Source of the DNA: Flavipsychrobacter sp.
Lineage (GTDB): Bacteria > Bacteroidota > Bacteroidia > Chitinophagales > Chitinophagaceae
Assembly: GCA_024508935.1 (NCBI GenBank)
Contig: JANINW010000019.1
Span: 92,823-156,822, forward strand
Reading direction: 5' to 3'
Length of the DNA: 64,000 nucleotides
Shown here: positions 53,356 to 62,548 of the stretch, one piece after another
How the letters are laid out: the number at the start of each line of letters is the position of its first letter
Numbering within the stretch: the first letter of the stretch is position 1
Translations under genes and position numbers: made by a program
Notes under the pieces: model-generated
What the model saw: the letters and a program-made list of their open reading frames with translations, nothing else
Told to the model about the DNA's origin: nothing
Databases searched by the model: none

Positions 53356-53387
53356 AAAAAGGCCCCGGATATTTCCGGGGCCTTTTT
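53356..53387 (+). terminator. Terminator of the cysteine-rich gene
   Basis: Perfect 13-bp arms AAAAAGGCCCCGG / CCGGGGCCTTTTT with loop ATATTT, ending in a run of T, 19 bases after the stop codon. Confidence 0.9.
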
Positions 53388-53419
53388 TATGTACTGTTAT
53401 AATCCTTACATTAGCATAC

Positions 53420-53989
53420 ATGATACCACCAGAGTCTCCATACCTGTTTACCTCTGCACGTCTTGGTTTTCGCAACTGGCAGGAATCTGACATAGCACCC
53501 ATGGCCGCCATCAATGCCGACCCTTTGGTGATGGAGTTTTTCCCGGCGGTAAAGACCTATGAAGAGACGGCAGATTTTGTAAAGCGTATGCAGCAGCAGT
53601 TTGCCGAAAGAGGCTATTGCTATTTTGCAGTAGACAGGATCGATAATAATACATTCATAGGTTTTATCGGCCTTTCATGGCAAACATTCGAGACAGATTT
53701 TACACCTTGTGCAGATATAGGCTGGCGGCTTGCCCATGCTGCATGGGGCAATGGCTATGCTACCGAAGGCGCGAAGCGCTGCGTGGAATATGCTTTCAAT
53801 GAGCTGCAGCTAAACACTGTAATGTCAATGGCGCCAAAGCTCAATGCGCGTTCAGAAGAAGTAATGAAAAAAATAGGGATGCAGAAAGTAAAAGATTTCA
53901 CGCACCCTTTGCTGTTGCAGGATAAGCGGTTGAAAGCATGTGTGCTGTATAAAATAGAGCACCCTACTGCCGCCGGGCGCGTTCATTAA
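53420..53989 (+). CDS. GNAT-family N-acetyltransferase, RimJ/RimL type
   Basis: The 189-residue product has the GNAT fold of the ribosomal-protein acetyltransferase type: LFTSARLGFRNWQESDIAPMAAINADP at the start, a central FIGFIGLSWQTFETDFTPCADIGWRLAHAAWGNGYATEGAKRCVEYAF (split in reading: acetyl-CoA site GNGYATEG) and a C-terminal LNARSEEVMKKIGMQKV. The substrate is unknown; the group acetylates N-termini or small amines. Its last 26 bases overlap the convergent glycosyltransferase gene. Confidence 0.88.
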   Translation: MIPPESPYLFTSARLGFRNWQESDIAPMAAINADPLVMEFFPAVKTYEETADFVKRMQQQFAERGYCYFAVDRIDNNTFIGFIGLSWQTFETDFTPCADIGWRLAHAAWGNGYATEGAKRCVEYAFNELQLNTVMSMAPKLNARSEEVMKKIGMQKVKDFTHPLLLQDKRLKACVLYKIEHPTAAGRVH

Positions 53990-55493
53990 ATTTGTAGATG
54001 AAAAAAGTTTCCTGCCCGTATAAAGCCATCTGAGGCGATACATATACCAGGTCCAGGTATTCGGGTATTTTCGTTACCTGGAAATTGCATATTAGCAGGA
54101 CATCTTCCCGGCCTTTGTGGTAGAATTCTTCCCAGGCCGTTTGCACAGCCCCTTGCGGGTCAGGCTTTTTCTGGTTGATGAAGCAATCGTCGTACACATA
54201 ATGCCGGTACCAGCGCTTGCAGCCCGCATCATAAAACCGCACATCATCGGGCAGGTAAGGGATGACAGAGATAGCCGCATAGGGCATGCAGCCCACTATC
54301 ACATTATGCTCCAGCTTATTGTCTATAAGGTATTCTGCTACATCTTTTGAGCAGGAATACATCTGGTCTTTATCGTAACCATAACATTGAAAGGACACAT
54401 GCAGCTGGCAGATGAGCATAATGACACATAGCATGTACCCGTATCTGGTCAGGTCTGTTTTGCCGCGCAGCAGGATATTGAATGTATCATTCCTGTAAAA
54501 ACCTGCGAACAAAAAAGTACCCACTATGATCAGTACCATCACACCATAGTGCCTGGGCTGTATCAGGTTGTAGCGAAAGCCAACGATGTATATATAGCCC
54601 GCCATGCCACCCAGCAGCAGGAAGAGTACTTTTGGCCGGGTAACCAGCGACAAGACAATAGCCGCTGCAAAAAGGGCGCCTATAGCGGCCGATTCATTGA
54701 AGGGTATCAGGCCGTATTCCAGCAGCAGGCTGATGTTCTTCCAGTGGTCTACGGTGGCTTTTTCCGAGTATTCTACCACAGGGCTGGAACTGATGTATGG
54801 TACCAGGTACAGCCCGCCTATCATCATCACAATAAATGCAGCTAATACTTTTTTATTCAGTTGCTTCAGTTGTATTGCATCTATTAGATAAAGGCATGCA
54901 AGACAAAATGCGAAGCTGAAATAATGCATATGCGTATTGAACATGCCTATCATGCACAAGGCAAAGAGCCATGGCTTTTCAAATCTTTTGGGATACAAAA
55001 CAACTGCGCAGGCGGTGAAGAGTGCAATAAGCGGGTAGCTCCTGCCAAACAAAGCATACTGGTAGAAATAGTATACGCTGAAGGGTATGGCAAGCTTCAG
55101 CAGTATATGCACTTTTGTTTTGAAAAGCAGCAAGTAAATAGACGTGCACATAATAGATGCTGCTATCCATTTTACAATAACGTAAGGGAAACCCAGCTTT
55201 GCAAACGGGAATAGTATCAGGTACCACAATGGCGGGTGTCCTTCAGACGGCAGTACTTTGAAAAGTTCGGCAATGCTCAGGTCTTTAACCAGCAGCCACG
55301 ATTGTGCTTCATCGGCCCACGATTCGTGCCGGATGACACCGACAATTATAGCCAGTACATAGATGATAAATAGAGCAGGCAGTGCTTTTTGCGCCAGCGC
55401 ATAAAAGCTTTCTAAAGAGTTTGTTTTTGGCTGGGCTGCCTGTATAGGTTTTGCCTGCTGCACGGTTGCAGCACGGTTTTTCTGTTTGGCCAT
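53964..55493 (-). CDS. GT-C-fold membrane glycosyltransferase
   Basis: The 509-residue product (from MAKQKNRAATVQQAKP) has about eleven membrane helices, and the first exported loop carries the acidic signature of the GT-C group in WADEAQSWLLV, followed by PSEGHPPLWYL. A C-terminal soluble part (about 395-509) follows. It should transfer a sugar from a polyprenyl-linked donor on the outside of the inner membrane. The substrate is unknown. The ATG at 55493 is the more likely start; one at 55541 is possible. Confidence 0.8.
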   Translation of the reverse strand: MAKQKNRAATVQQAKPIQAAQPKTNSLESFYALAQKALPALFIIYVLAIIVGVIRHESWADEAQSWLLVKDLSIAELFKVLPSEGHPPLWYLILFPFAKLGFPYVIVKWIAASIMCTSIYLLLFKTKVHILLKLAIPFSVYYFYQYALFGRSYPLIALFTACAVVLYPKRFEKPWLFALCMIGMFNTHMHYFSFAFCLACLYLIDAIQLKQLNKKVLAAFIVMMIGGLYLVPYISSSPVVEYSEKATVDHWKNISLLLEYGLIPFNESAAIGALFAAAIVLSLVTRPKVLFLLLGGMAGYIYIVGFRYNLIQPRHYGVMVLIIVGTFLFAGFYRNDTFNILLRGKTDLTRYGYMLCVIMLICQLHVSFQCYGYDKDQMYSCSKDVAEYLIDNKLEHNVIVGCMPYAAISVIPYLPDDVRFYDAGCKRWYRHYVYDDCFINQKKPDPQGAVQTAWEEFYHKGREDVLLICNFQVTKIPEYLDLVYVSPQMALYGQETFFIYKFNERARRQ

Positions 55494-55628
55494 AGGTAGT
55501 GTATAGCCCGGTAAATTAATAAGTGCATTTTTCCCCAGCAAATCTGGAACCCCGAGTAAAACCTCAACCTTTCTTTAATAACTTTTGGTTACAAACTAAA
55601 CTGTGCCCGGGATGATAGATTGTAGTTT

Positions 55629-56735
55629 TTAATGCACTTCGAAAAACCGGCTCGTTTCAACTGTATCTTTTAGTCTTTCGTTTATATCAGTGATCTCAAA
55701 TGGCCGGTTAATATGATTGGAAGCAAAATCAGAAACAATACTTTCAAACAAAATTTTGTAGCGGCCTCTTCCCCAACGTTGAGCCGGTACTATTGATATC
55801 TCCTGGTCATTTTTTTGCTGACTTATGGTACAGGACACAAGCTGGTTATTGCTGTCTAATATTTTTATTCCTTCAGTGGTTGTAGCATGATCCATACCTT
55901 TTGAAAATAGTATAGACAGGGGATTAAAGCTCTGTGCAGGTAATACAGGAGTAAACGATTCTATTTTAGGTAAAGAGCGGTCTTCCTGTTGTACAATATA
56001 TTGTTTAGAGGCAGTTTCTTTTATGGTATTCCCATGAATGTCTTTTATGGTTCTGTCGATACTGATCGTATATTTTTTACCCGGTATAAATACGGGTCCT
56101 GTATAGTGTATGCCTGTTTTTACCCTGCCCGGGTGTATCATTAACACCATCAGCCGTCCGCTGTCGAGCCAGAAGGTACGTTGCCTCCATGGGCGTTCTA
56201 TAAGTTTCCCGGCCGCATCGGTAATGGTCACATGTGTATATCCGGCAATATCGTTGGCCATAGGTAAACTAAAACGGACATGAAAGAATAAAATATTAGC
56301 AGGTATTGTATCTGCAATGGGGTATACCTGTATCACACTTGCAATACCTGTATGCTGTTTCTCCGGCTGCGTACATAAGCGTTTTGTAATGATTTTGCTG
56401 CCTGTATTATATCTTATTTCGTAGCAGAGATCATTGCCTAGAGGATATAGCGGGGAAAAACTTAAACGATTTCCGGATAACGCATACTTGCCGTATACAG
56501 GAATTGGCGAAGCGATACCATCTGTTACAATATGAAGAGATAGTATGGCTGATGCAATTTCGGGCGAAAGGTCATTTAAAGTTTTTTCCTGGCCTTTACC
56601 GATACTTACGCTAATGGTTGGCTGTAGTTTGTTTCCTGTAATAGTGAAAAATCCACCTGCAAAACTTTGCAGGTGGAGAAATAAAACCAAACCAATAACT
56701 GTAATAGAAAAATATCTCATAACGTAATGCGACAT
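55629..56735 (-). CDS. Exported protein with bacterial Ig-like regions
   Basis: The 368-residue product has a signal peptide (ending QSFAGG), and two regions with the form of SbsA-type Ig-like domains: IPANILFFHVRFSLPMANDIAGYTHVTITD and LPAQSFNPLSILFSKGMDHATTTEGIKILD, each with F..PM at a turn. The start overlaps the stop of the upstream gene in TAATG, so the two are translationally coupled. A second ATG five codons in (MRYFSIT) is possible. It is probably a surface structural protein. Confidence 0.7.
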   Translation of the reverse strand: MSHYVMRYFSITVIGLVLFLHLQSFAGGFFTITGNKLQPTISVSIGKGQEKTLNDLSPEIASAILSLHIVTDGIASPIPVYGKYALSGNRLSFSPLYPLGNDLCYEIRYNTGSKIITKRLCTQPEKQHTGIASVIQVYPIADTIPANILFFHVRFSLPMANDIAGYTHVTITDAAGKLIERPWRQRTFWLDSGRLMVLMIHPGRVKTGIHYTGPVFIPGKKYTISIDRTIKDIHGNTIKETASKQYIVQQEDRSLPKIESFTPVLPAQSFNPLSILFSKGMDHATTTEGIKILDSNNQLVSCTISQQKNDQEISIVPAQRWGRGRYKILFESIVSDFASNHINRPFEITDINERLKDTVETSRFFEVH

Positions 56736-58099
56736 TATTTTTCTACAGAGAACTTATCGGTCACGCTCGTGCCGGAAGCGCTGGTAGCATTGATAAGATA
56801 ATTTCCGCTGGGCAATGCGCTGATATCTATTGTAGGTTGTGCTGTGGTTAAAGAAACAGATAAAACAAGTTTTCCTTCGTTGTTATAAATATGAGCAGTC
56901 CCCTTATTCATTCCATCTGGCAAATGCATACGGATGCTATTTTCTGCAGGGTTGGGGTATACCTCCAGCTTGCCACCTGTAGCGGTAGTCACGTTGTTTA
57001 TAGAAAGTGCTGGCGCGCTAACAGCTGTTTGAAAAAGCTTGAGTGCACCCGTACTTCCGGTCTCCAATAATAGCAAACGGTAATCATCCCAGAAAGCCAT
57101 CATCTTATAGTCACCGGTGTATGCTTTGATCTCTGCATCGGTAAGGCCGGCAGCAGGTTGCTGGTTCATATCTCTCAGCAATTCAGCATTGTTATTGTAT
57201 TTCAGGGCGGTTACCTGGCTGCCGTCAAGATATTTCTGCCCTATACGGTAAAGACGGCTGTCATGCAGGTCGAATAGCCAGTTCTTATTATCATGCCTTT
57301 GAAACACCACTTTTTCAGATACGCCTGTATTGATATTAAAATCCTCGGTGACCTGCAGCAAACCGCTACCTGTAAGTTTGGCTGCATCAATAGAGAAGCC
57401 GGGTGCGCAGGTGGTTACGCCCATAAGACGGTGCTGGTTGTTCACAAGGCCGTAAGCTAAAGTTTCCAGTGGCGCATCTGTAAGATAGGTGCCTCCCCAG
57501 TTTGATTTGAACATGGAAGTAGCACGTGTGGTAATAGCCTTGCTGTGTTCGAATGGTGCTGCGGTCCAGCCTATAGCACCATTTAATGAAAAGCTGCCGG
57601 ATGTGATGTATAGCGTGTTGTTACCCCATGCCATGTCATTTACGCTCAGTGCGCCACCCCAGTTCATTTTGCTGTGTTTGATGTTTGTCAGGTCAAGCAA
57701 CGTTACACTGGTACCATGATTTTTTACCTTGAAGATATAACTGTTAGTGCCGGATGTGGCTAAGATGTATACCGATTTAGAGATCGGGTTTACAACCATA
57801 TCCGTTACTGTAACTGAATTACCTGCTACAGGATTCAGCTGGCTGCTGACAAATGATGGTACACTTGTAATGGTATTGGCAGTTTCGTCTGATGGGTTGT
57901 TGTCTGCAATATCAATAGCGTATACAGATGCATTGTCTGCGGCCAGTAATACTACATCCGTGCCATTTGCAGCAATGCAGATATCATCAAGTTTCGAATT
58001 GCCTAATGGCCCGGTTACAGGGTTTTTCAGCATGGAATTACCATGCGCTGTGCCTATACATGCAGAGACCATTAATAGCTGAAGTAATAGTTGTTTCAT
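56735..58099 (-). CDS. T9SS cargo protein, beta-propeller-like
   Basis: The 454-residue product has a signal peptide (ending IGTAHGN), a region of WD/Kelch-like repeats (LLAADNASVYAIDIAD, VVNPISKSVYILATSG, MAWGNNTLYITSG), and a C-terminal T9SS sorting domain (LEVYPNPAENSIRMHLPDG, then SLTTAQPTIDISALPSGNYL). It is coupled to the gene at 55629-56735 by a TAATG overlap. Its function is unknown; it may carry a surface-bound partner, encoded by that gene (inference). Confidence 0.8.
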   Translation of the reverse strand: MKQLLLQLLMVSACIGTAHGNSMLKNPVTGPLGNSKLDDICIAANGTDVVLLAADNASVYAIDIADNNPSDETANTITSVPSFVSSQLNPVAGNSVTVTDMVVNPISKSVYILATSGTNSYIFKVKNHGTSVTLLDLTNIKHSKMNWGGALSVNDMAWGNNTLYITSGSFSLNGAIGWTAAPFEHSKAITTRATSMFKSNWGGTYLTDAPLETLAYGLVNNQHRLMGVTTCAPGFSIDAAKLTGSGLLQVTEDFNINTGVSEKVVFQRHDNKNWLFDLHDSRLYRIGQKYLDGSQVTALKYNNNAELLRDMNQQPAAGLTDAEIKAYTGDYKMMAFWDDYRLLLLETGSTGALKLFQTAVSAPALSINNVTTATGGKLEVYPNPAENSIRMHLPDGMNKGTAHIYNNEGKLVLSVSLTTAQPTIDISALPSGNYLINATSASGTSVTDKFSVEK

Positions 58100-58499
58100 A
58101 TACTTTTTTTAAAGGTGAATGTTATAAATGATAGATTGAGATAACTAACATCACCGGATGACACTTGCTTGTTGCCGGCAAACGAGCATGAAATGCTAAG
58201 AGGAAGTTCTGAAAACATCCTGCTGATAAACAAGCTCCATAAGGCGGTGTTGGTTACCGATAAAGACGCTGTTATTCGTCTATAGGTTGGAAGGTTTTAT
58301 CTGAAAGAAATTGAATTGTGACGAAAGGCGTTTGACCTTATTTATCAGGTATTAATAAGTCTTGGGCAATGTTTAGTTGCAAGTGATAATACGGCCTTCA
58401 ATTTTTTTTTGTTTTTTTTAGAATGCTGTGTGTCTCAGCTTTATTTCAAAAAAAATGCTGCTGAACATTGCGAAGGAATAAAGGGAATAGCCAAAACTA
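58100..58499. other. Intergenic region without a recognised gene
   Basis: About 400 bases between a secreted-protein gene and the tRNA-Val terminator. It holds poly-T stretches (58400-58420) and no reading frame, tRNA or strong hairpin that could be supported. It must contain the promoter of the minus-strand operon that starts at 58099, but no exact -7 box was found. Confidence 0.4.
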
Positions 58500-58528
58500 A
58501 AAAAGCCCCGCAATCTGCGAGGCTTTTT
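58500..58528 (-). terminator. Terminator of tRNA-Val
   Basis: AAAAGCCCCGCA / TGCGAGGCTTTTT (one mismatch) with loop ATC; on the minus strand the stem ends in a run of T, directly after the tRNA. Confidence 0.75.
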
Positions 58529-58534
58529 ATTCTG

Positions 58535-58609
58535 TGGAAGCACACGGATTCGAACCGCGGACCCTCTGCTTGTAAGGCAGATGCTCTGAACCAGCTGAGC
58601 TATGCTTCC
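58535..58609 (-). tRNA. tRNA-Val (anticodon UAC)
   Basis: The 75-nt minus-strand transcript begins GGAAGCATAGCTCAGCTGGT, pairs its acceptor stem GGAAGCA with TGCTTCC, and has an anticodon loop CTTACAA (UAC) flanked by the stem TCTGC/GCAGA and a T loop GGTTCGAATCC. Discriminator base A is present. CCA is not encoded, so it is added after transcription. Confidence 0.97.
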
Positions 58610-58630
58610 GTTCCTTTGTTTAAAGGACTG

Positions 58631-58661
58631 CAAAGATAGGCAGCTTTCTGTTTTCTCCAAA
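58631..58661 (-). promoter_or_regulatory. Consensus promoter of tRNA-Val
   Basis: On the minus strand TTTG (58658-58661), 19 bases, TATCTTTG (58631-58638). Boxes and spacing match the consensus, as for rpsU. The -7 box ends 21 bases before the tRNA. Confidence 0.8.
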
Positions 58662-58704
58662 TCCTTGCACAAAAATTTTTCTTTTTCATGTGAAGCTCAC
58701 CGCC

Positions 58705-59475
58705 TTACATCATCTTTTTCACGTTTTTCAGGTCTTTCACTTTAGGAGTACGGTTATAATGTATGTCCATGCCCAGGCACAGCATCAGCAATTGTACATC
58801 GTAGTTGCGGTACGGGCGGTAGCTAAGCGGTATGCCGTTAAGATTGTAAGTGCTGGTATAGCTGGTGTTCATGAAATTGCCGGGATAATACTGCACTTTG
58901 AAGGTAAGGCCGGGGTTGATGGAAAACCCTGCAAATACATAAGGCAGCAGCAGGTTGGTACGGTCGCTGAACCATTCGTTGAATTTGGTCTTGTCGCCAC
59001 GCTTCACAAATCCCTTTTCGCGGTAGTTGAAAGGTACATCCAGTCCGCCGCCTATGAAGCCGAAATTGCGTTTGGTTAGATTGCCGAATTTAATACCCAG
59101 CGGCACGCCAATAGTGTATACCCTGCGTTTGATGGTGCTGTCGCCAAACGTGGTCTTTTCAATAAACCCGATATTTTTTATACCTATACCCGATAGCAGG
59201 CCAAAGTGTTTGCCCGGGTCGTAGTTGAAAGTGAAGCCGAAATTGAACCAGTAGCTGAAACGCAGGGTAGAGAGGCTGGCGTTGCTCACGGGGCTGGTAA
59301 GCAGGCTGGTAGAGAATATGGCCGCATCCAGGCTGTTGCCTACGTAAAACTTTTTCGGTGGCAGGGGGGCGGTCACATCTGTATCGGTGGTGTCGTCATC
59401 GTTTTCCTGGGCCATCACCGGAGATTGGAACAGGGCTGTAATGGATAAAGCGGCTAAGAAATAGCGTAATTTCAT
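58705..59475 (-). CDS. Outer-membrane beta-barrel protein, unknown
   Basis: The 256-residue product (from MKLRYFLAALSITALF) has a signal peptide ending MAQ, an acidic linker ENDDDTTDTD, and about eight amphipathic strands with alternating aromatic residues. It is of the porin-like family that in Bacteroidota is annotated as outer membrane beta-barrel protein (PorT-like, not specific). The C-terminus lacks a terminal Phe. It is a single gene. Confidence 0.75.
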   Translation of the reverse strand: MKLRYFLAALSITALFQSPVMAQENDDDTTDTDVTAPLPPKKFYVGNSLDAAIFSTSLLTSPVSNASLSTLRFSYWFNFGFTFNYDPGKHFGLLSGIGIKNIGFIEKTTFGDSTIKRRVYTIGVPLGIKFGNLTKRNFGFIGGGLDVPFNYREKGFVKRGDKTKFNEWFSDRTNLLLPYVFAGFSINPGLTFKVQYYPGNFMNTSYTSTYNLNGIPLSYRPYRNYDVQLLMLCLGMDIHYNRTPKVKDLKNVKKMM

Positions 59476-59609
59476 ATATAGGTAATAATTTGGTTGTAAA
59501 GATATAAAAGATAATGCCTGCAAAAATTACAGTCATTTTGCCTTTGGCACAGCTATTGACTATTATATTTACCGATTAATTCAACATTTACAGCAGAAAT
59601 ATTGTCATA

Positions 59610-62033
59610 ATGACGGAAATGAAGACGATGTTAGATATGTTTTTAGGCCAAACCGAGCAGGAAGTGGAGTTTATGCCCATTGTACCGCTGGGAGAAGATG
59701 AAATGGACGACCAGGAGAAAGGCAGCATTCCTACAGAGATACCGATAATAGCACTTCGAAATACTGTTTTGTTTCCCAATGTGGTACTGCCAATAACGGT
59801 AGCACGGGAAAAATCTGTTAAAGCCATTACTGAGGCGCAAAAGCAAGGGAAATGGATAGGCGTAGTGGCCCAAAAAGACGGGAATAATGATGACCCCGGC
59901 CAAAAGGACATGTACCAGGTAGGTACGCTGGCCAAAATAGTGAAGCAGATAAAAATGCCCGATGGCAATACTACCATCTTCATTATGGGCCGTATGCGAT
60001 TCCGTATAGAGAAGTTCACGCAGGACGATCCGTATTACACGGCCAAAGTAAAGTTTCTGGATGATGATTTCCCGAAAGGTGACGCGGAATTTGATGCACT
60101 GGTATCGTCCATAAAAGATCATTCTGAGCGCATTGCCCAGCAATCGCCCAACCTGCCAAACGAAACCAGCATTGTACTGCGCAATATAGAGCACCAGTCT
60201 TTCCTTATACATTTTATAGCATCCAATATAGCAGCCAAGCTTACCGATAAACAGGCTTTGCTGGAGGAGAACGATGTAAAGACAAGAGCAGAAAAACTAT
60301 TGCAGTTGCTGCAGTCTGAACTACAGCTGGTAGAACTGAAGAACGAGATAACCAACAAGACCCGTGCAGATATAGACCGCCAGCAGCGCGAATACTTCCT
60401 GCAGCAGCAGATGAAGTCTATACGCGAAGAGCTGGGTGGCGACCCTAATGAGCGCGAGATACGCGACCTGCAAAAGCGTGCTGAAGGCGTTAAGTTTTCA
60501 GAAGCGGCAAAAGAACTTTTCCATAAGAACATAGAGAAGCTAGAGCGTATGCACCCCAGCACGCCTGATTATTCGGTGATATACAATCACCTGGACCTGA
60601 TGCTGGACCTGCCCTGGGGTACTTATACAGAGGACAGCTATAACCTGAAGAAAGCGCAGAAAGTGCTGGACGATGATCACTACGGTATGGACAAGATAAA
60701 AGACCGTATACTGGAATACCTGGCCGTGCTGAAGCTGAAAGGTGATATGAAATCGCCTATCTTATGTTTCGTAGGCCCTCCGGGTATTGGTAAAACATCG
60801 CTGGGGCGTAGTATTGCCAATGCCATCAACCGTAAATATGTGCGCCTGAGCCTGGGTGGCCTGCACGATGAAAGCGAACTGCGCGGCCACCGTAAAACTT
60901 ATATAGGTGCTATGCCGGGCAGGGTGATACAATCACTGCGCAAGATAAAGTCTGCAAACCCTGTATTTATACTGGATGAAATAGATAAGATAGGCAAGGA
61001 TTTCCGCGGTGATCCAAGCTCGGCCCTGCTGGAGATACTGGATCCTGAGCAGAACAATTCTTTCTACGATAATTACCTGGAACTGGAATTTGACCTTTCC
61101 AAGGTGCTGTTCATAGCCACGGCCAATAGCCTGAGCGATATACAGCCCGCCCTGCGCGACAGGCTGGAGATCATACAGCTTACCGGCTACTCTATGGAAG
61201 AGAAAACCGAGATAGCGAAGCGCCACCTGATACCTAAGCAGAAAGAGCTGCACGGCCTTGGTAAAGTACCGCTCAAGTTTAGCGATAAAGTGCTGAACAA
61301 GATCATACAGGAATATACCCGTGAATCGGGCGTCCGCGAACTGGACAGGCTGATGGCAGCCATCATGCGTTCTGTAGCCAAAACAGTGGCTATGGAAGAG
61401 AAAGTGCCTGCGCAGGTTACAGAAGAGCAGGTAGAAAAAGTGCTGGGCAAACCGCGTTTTAATAATGACATCTATACCAAAGGCCATCCGCCGGGTGTAG
61501 CTGTGGGCCTTGCCTGGACTTATGTAGGCGGCGATATATTGTTTATAGAAACGGGGCTGGCCAAAGGTAAAGGCGGCCTTACACTTACAGGCAACCTGGG
61601 CAATGTGATGAAGGAAAGTGCTTCTACTGCTTTGTCTTACCTGAAAGCCCATGCTGCAGAGTATAAGATACCCGCTGAGAAATTTGAAGAGAATAACATC
61701 CATATACACGTACCCGAGGGTGCAGTGCCTAAAGACGGGCCCAGTGCAGGTATTACCATGCTTACGGCCTTAGCTTCAGCTTTTACCGGCAGGCATATAA
61801 AGCCTTACCTGGCAATGACCGGTGAGATAACACTGCGTGGACAGGTATTGCCGGTAGGGGGAATTAAGGAAAAAATACTGGCTGCAAAACGTGCGGGTAT
61901 CAAAGATGTGATATTGTGCAGGCAAAACCAGAAAGACGTAGAAGAGATCAACAAGGCTTATATAAAAGGCATGCGGTTCCATTATGTAACAGAAATGGAT
62001 GAAGTGCTGAAGCTGGCTTTGATGAAGAAATAA
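59610..62033 (+). CDS. lon: ATP-dependent protease Lon
   Basis: The 807-residue protease degrades misfolded and regulatory proteins in the cytoplasm. It has an N-terminal LON substrate-binding domain (about 45-245, [19 protein letters not shown]), an AAA+ domain with Walker [10 protein letters not shown] at 389-397 and Walker [11 protein letters not shown] at 451-460, and a serine protease domain with catalytic S712 (DGPSAG) and K755 (GGIKEK), 43 residues apart as in E. coli (S679 and K722). The length is normal. A terminator follows. Confidence 0.98.
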   Translation: MTEMKTMLDMFLGQTEQEVEFMPIVPLGEDEMDDQEKGSIPTEIPIIALRNTVLFPNVVLPITVAREKSVKAITEAQKQGKWIGVVAQKDGNNDDPGQKDMYQVGTLAKIVKQIKMPDGNTTIFIMGRMRFRIEKFTQDDPYYTAKVKFLDDDFPKGDAEFDALVSSIKDHSERIAQQSPNLPNETSIVLRNIEHQSFLIHFIASNIAAKLTDKQALLEENDVKTRAEKLLQLLQSELQLVELKNEITNKTRADIDRQQREYFLQQQMKSIREELGGDPNEREIRDLQKRAEGVKFSEAAKELFHKNIEKLERMHPSTPDYSVIYNHLDLMLDLPWGTYTEDSYNLKKAQKVLDDDHYGMDKIKDRILEYLAVLKLKGDMKSPILCFVGPPGIGKTSLGRSIANAINRKYVRLSLGGLHDESELRGHRKTYIGAMPGRVIQSLRKIKSANPVFILDEIDKIGKDFRGDPSSALLEILDPEQNNSFYDNYLELEFDLSKVLFIATANSLSDIQPALRDRLEIIQLTGYSMEEKTEIAKRHLIPKQKELHGLGKVPLKFSDKVLNKIIQEYTRESGVRELDRLMAAIMRSVAKTVAMEEKVPAQVTEEQVEKVLGKPRFNNDIYTKGHPPGVAVGLAWTYVGGDILFIETGLAKGKGGLTLTGNLGNVMKESASTALSYLKAHAAEYKIPAEKFEENNIHIHVPEGAVPKDGPSAGITMLTALASAFTGRHIKPYLAMTGEITLRGQVLPVGGIKEKILAAKRAGIKDVILCRQNQKDVEEINKAYIKGMRFHYVTEMDEVLKLALMKK

Positions 62034-62056
62034 ACCGGATTTAAAACAACGATTGG

Positions 62057-62083
62057 AAAGCTGCCTGCAGGCAGCTTTTTTTA
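62057..62083 (+). terminator. Terminator of lon
   Basis: AAAGCTGCC / GGCAGCTTT with a short loop and a long T tail, 24 bases after the stop codon. Confidence 0.85.
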
Positions 62084-62106
62084 TTTAACAATTCAAAAAT
62101 TTGCTT

Positions 62107-62146
62107 TTTACGTTTTGTAACGTATTTTTAAGTTATGAAACGTAAA
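62107..62146 (+). promoter_or_regulatory. Operator-like repeats at the blaI-like gene
   Basis: ACGTTTTGTAACGT at 62110-62123 is an inverted repeat with 5-bp arms (ACGTT/AACGT). A wider repeat, TTTACGTTT at 62107-62115 and AAACGTAAA at 62138-62146, spans the start codon at 62135. Both fit a BlaI-type dimer site for autorepression. TATTTTTA just after the first repeat is one base off the -7 consensus. Confidence 0.55.
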
Positions 62147-62515
62147 TTATCTCTCCCGACACTTACAAAGGCAGAAGAAGAAGTAATGCATATCATATGG
62201 CAGCTGGAGCGGTGCCTGGTGCGCGATATCATAGATAACCTCGGCGACCCGGATATACCGCACAGTACTATATCATCTGTAGTGCGCATACTGGAGAAGA
62301 AGGGATTTGTAGACCATAAAGCGTATGGCAAGACCTATGAATATTTTCCGCTGGTGGCAAAAGAAGATTATGCAGAGCACGGTGTAAAAAGCCTGATGGA
62401 AAAATACTTTGGCGGCTCACCCAAAAAGCTAGTTAGCTTCCTGGTACAGAATGAAGATATGAACCTGAAAGAGCTGGGCGAGCTGATGAAGAAACTGGAT
62501 CAGAAAAAGAAATAA
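62135..62515 (+). CDS. BlaI/MecI/CopY-family repressor
   Basis: The 126-residue product is a winged-helix repressor of the BlaI family: TKAEEEVMHIIWQLERCLVRDII (first helices), DIPHSTISSVVRILEKKGFVDHKAYGKTYEYF (recognition helix and wing, in parts) and a C-terminal dimerisation helix. In the BlaI-BlaR1 system the sensor protease inactivates it. A BlaR1-like gene lies two genes downstream. It is probably autoregulated through the repeats at its start. Confidence 0.93.
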   Translation: MKRKLSLPTLTKAEEEVMHIIWQLERCLVRDIIDNLGDPDIPHSTISSVVRILEKKGFVDHKAYGKTYEYFPLVAKEDYAEHGVKSLMEKYFGGSPKKLVSFLVQNEDMNLKELGELMKKLDQKKK

Positions 62516-62548
62516 ATCGCATCATTTACCTTTTTAAAACCAACCCGT

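Noticed and set aside
58535-58609. tRNA-Val as an integration site
   Set aside because: No repeat of the tRNA 3' end was noticed nearby and the flanking genes look ordinary.
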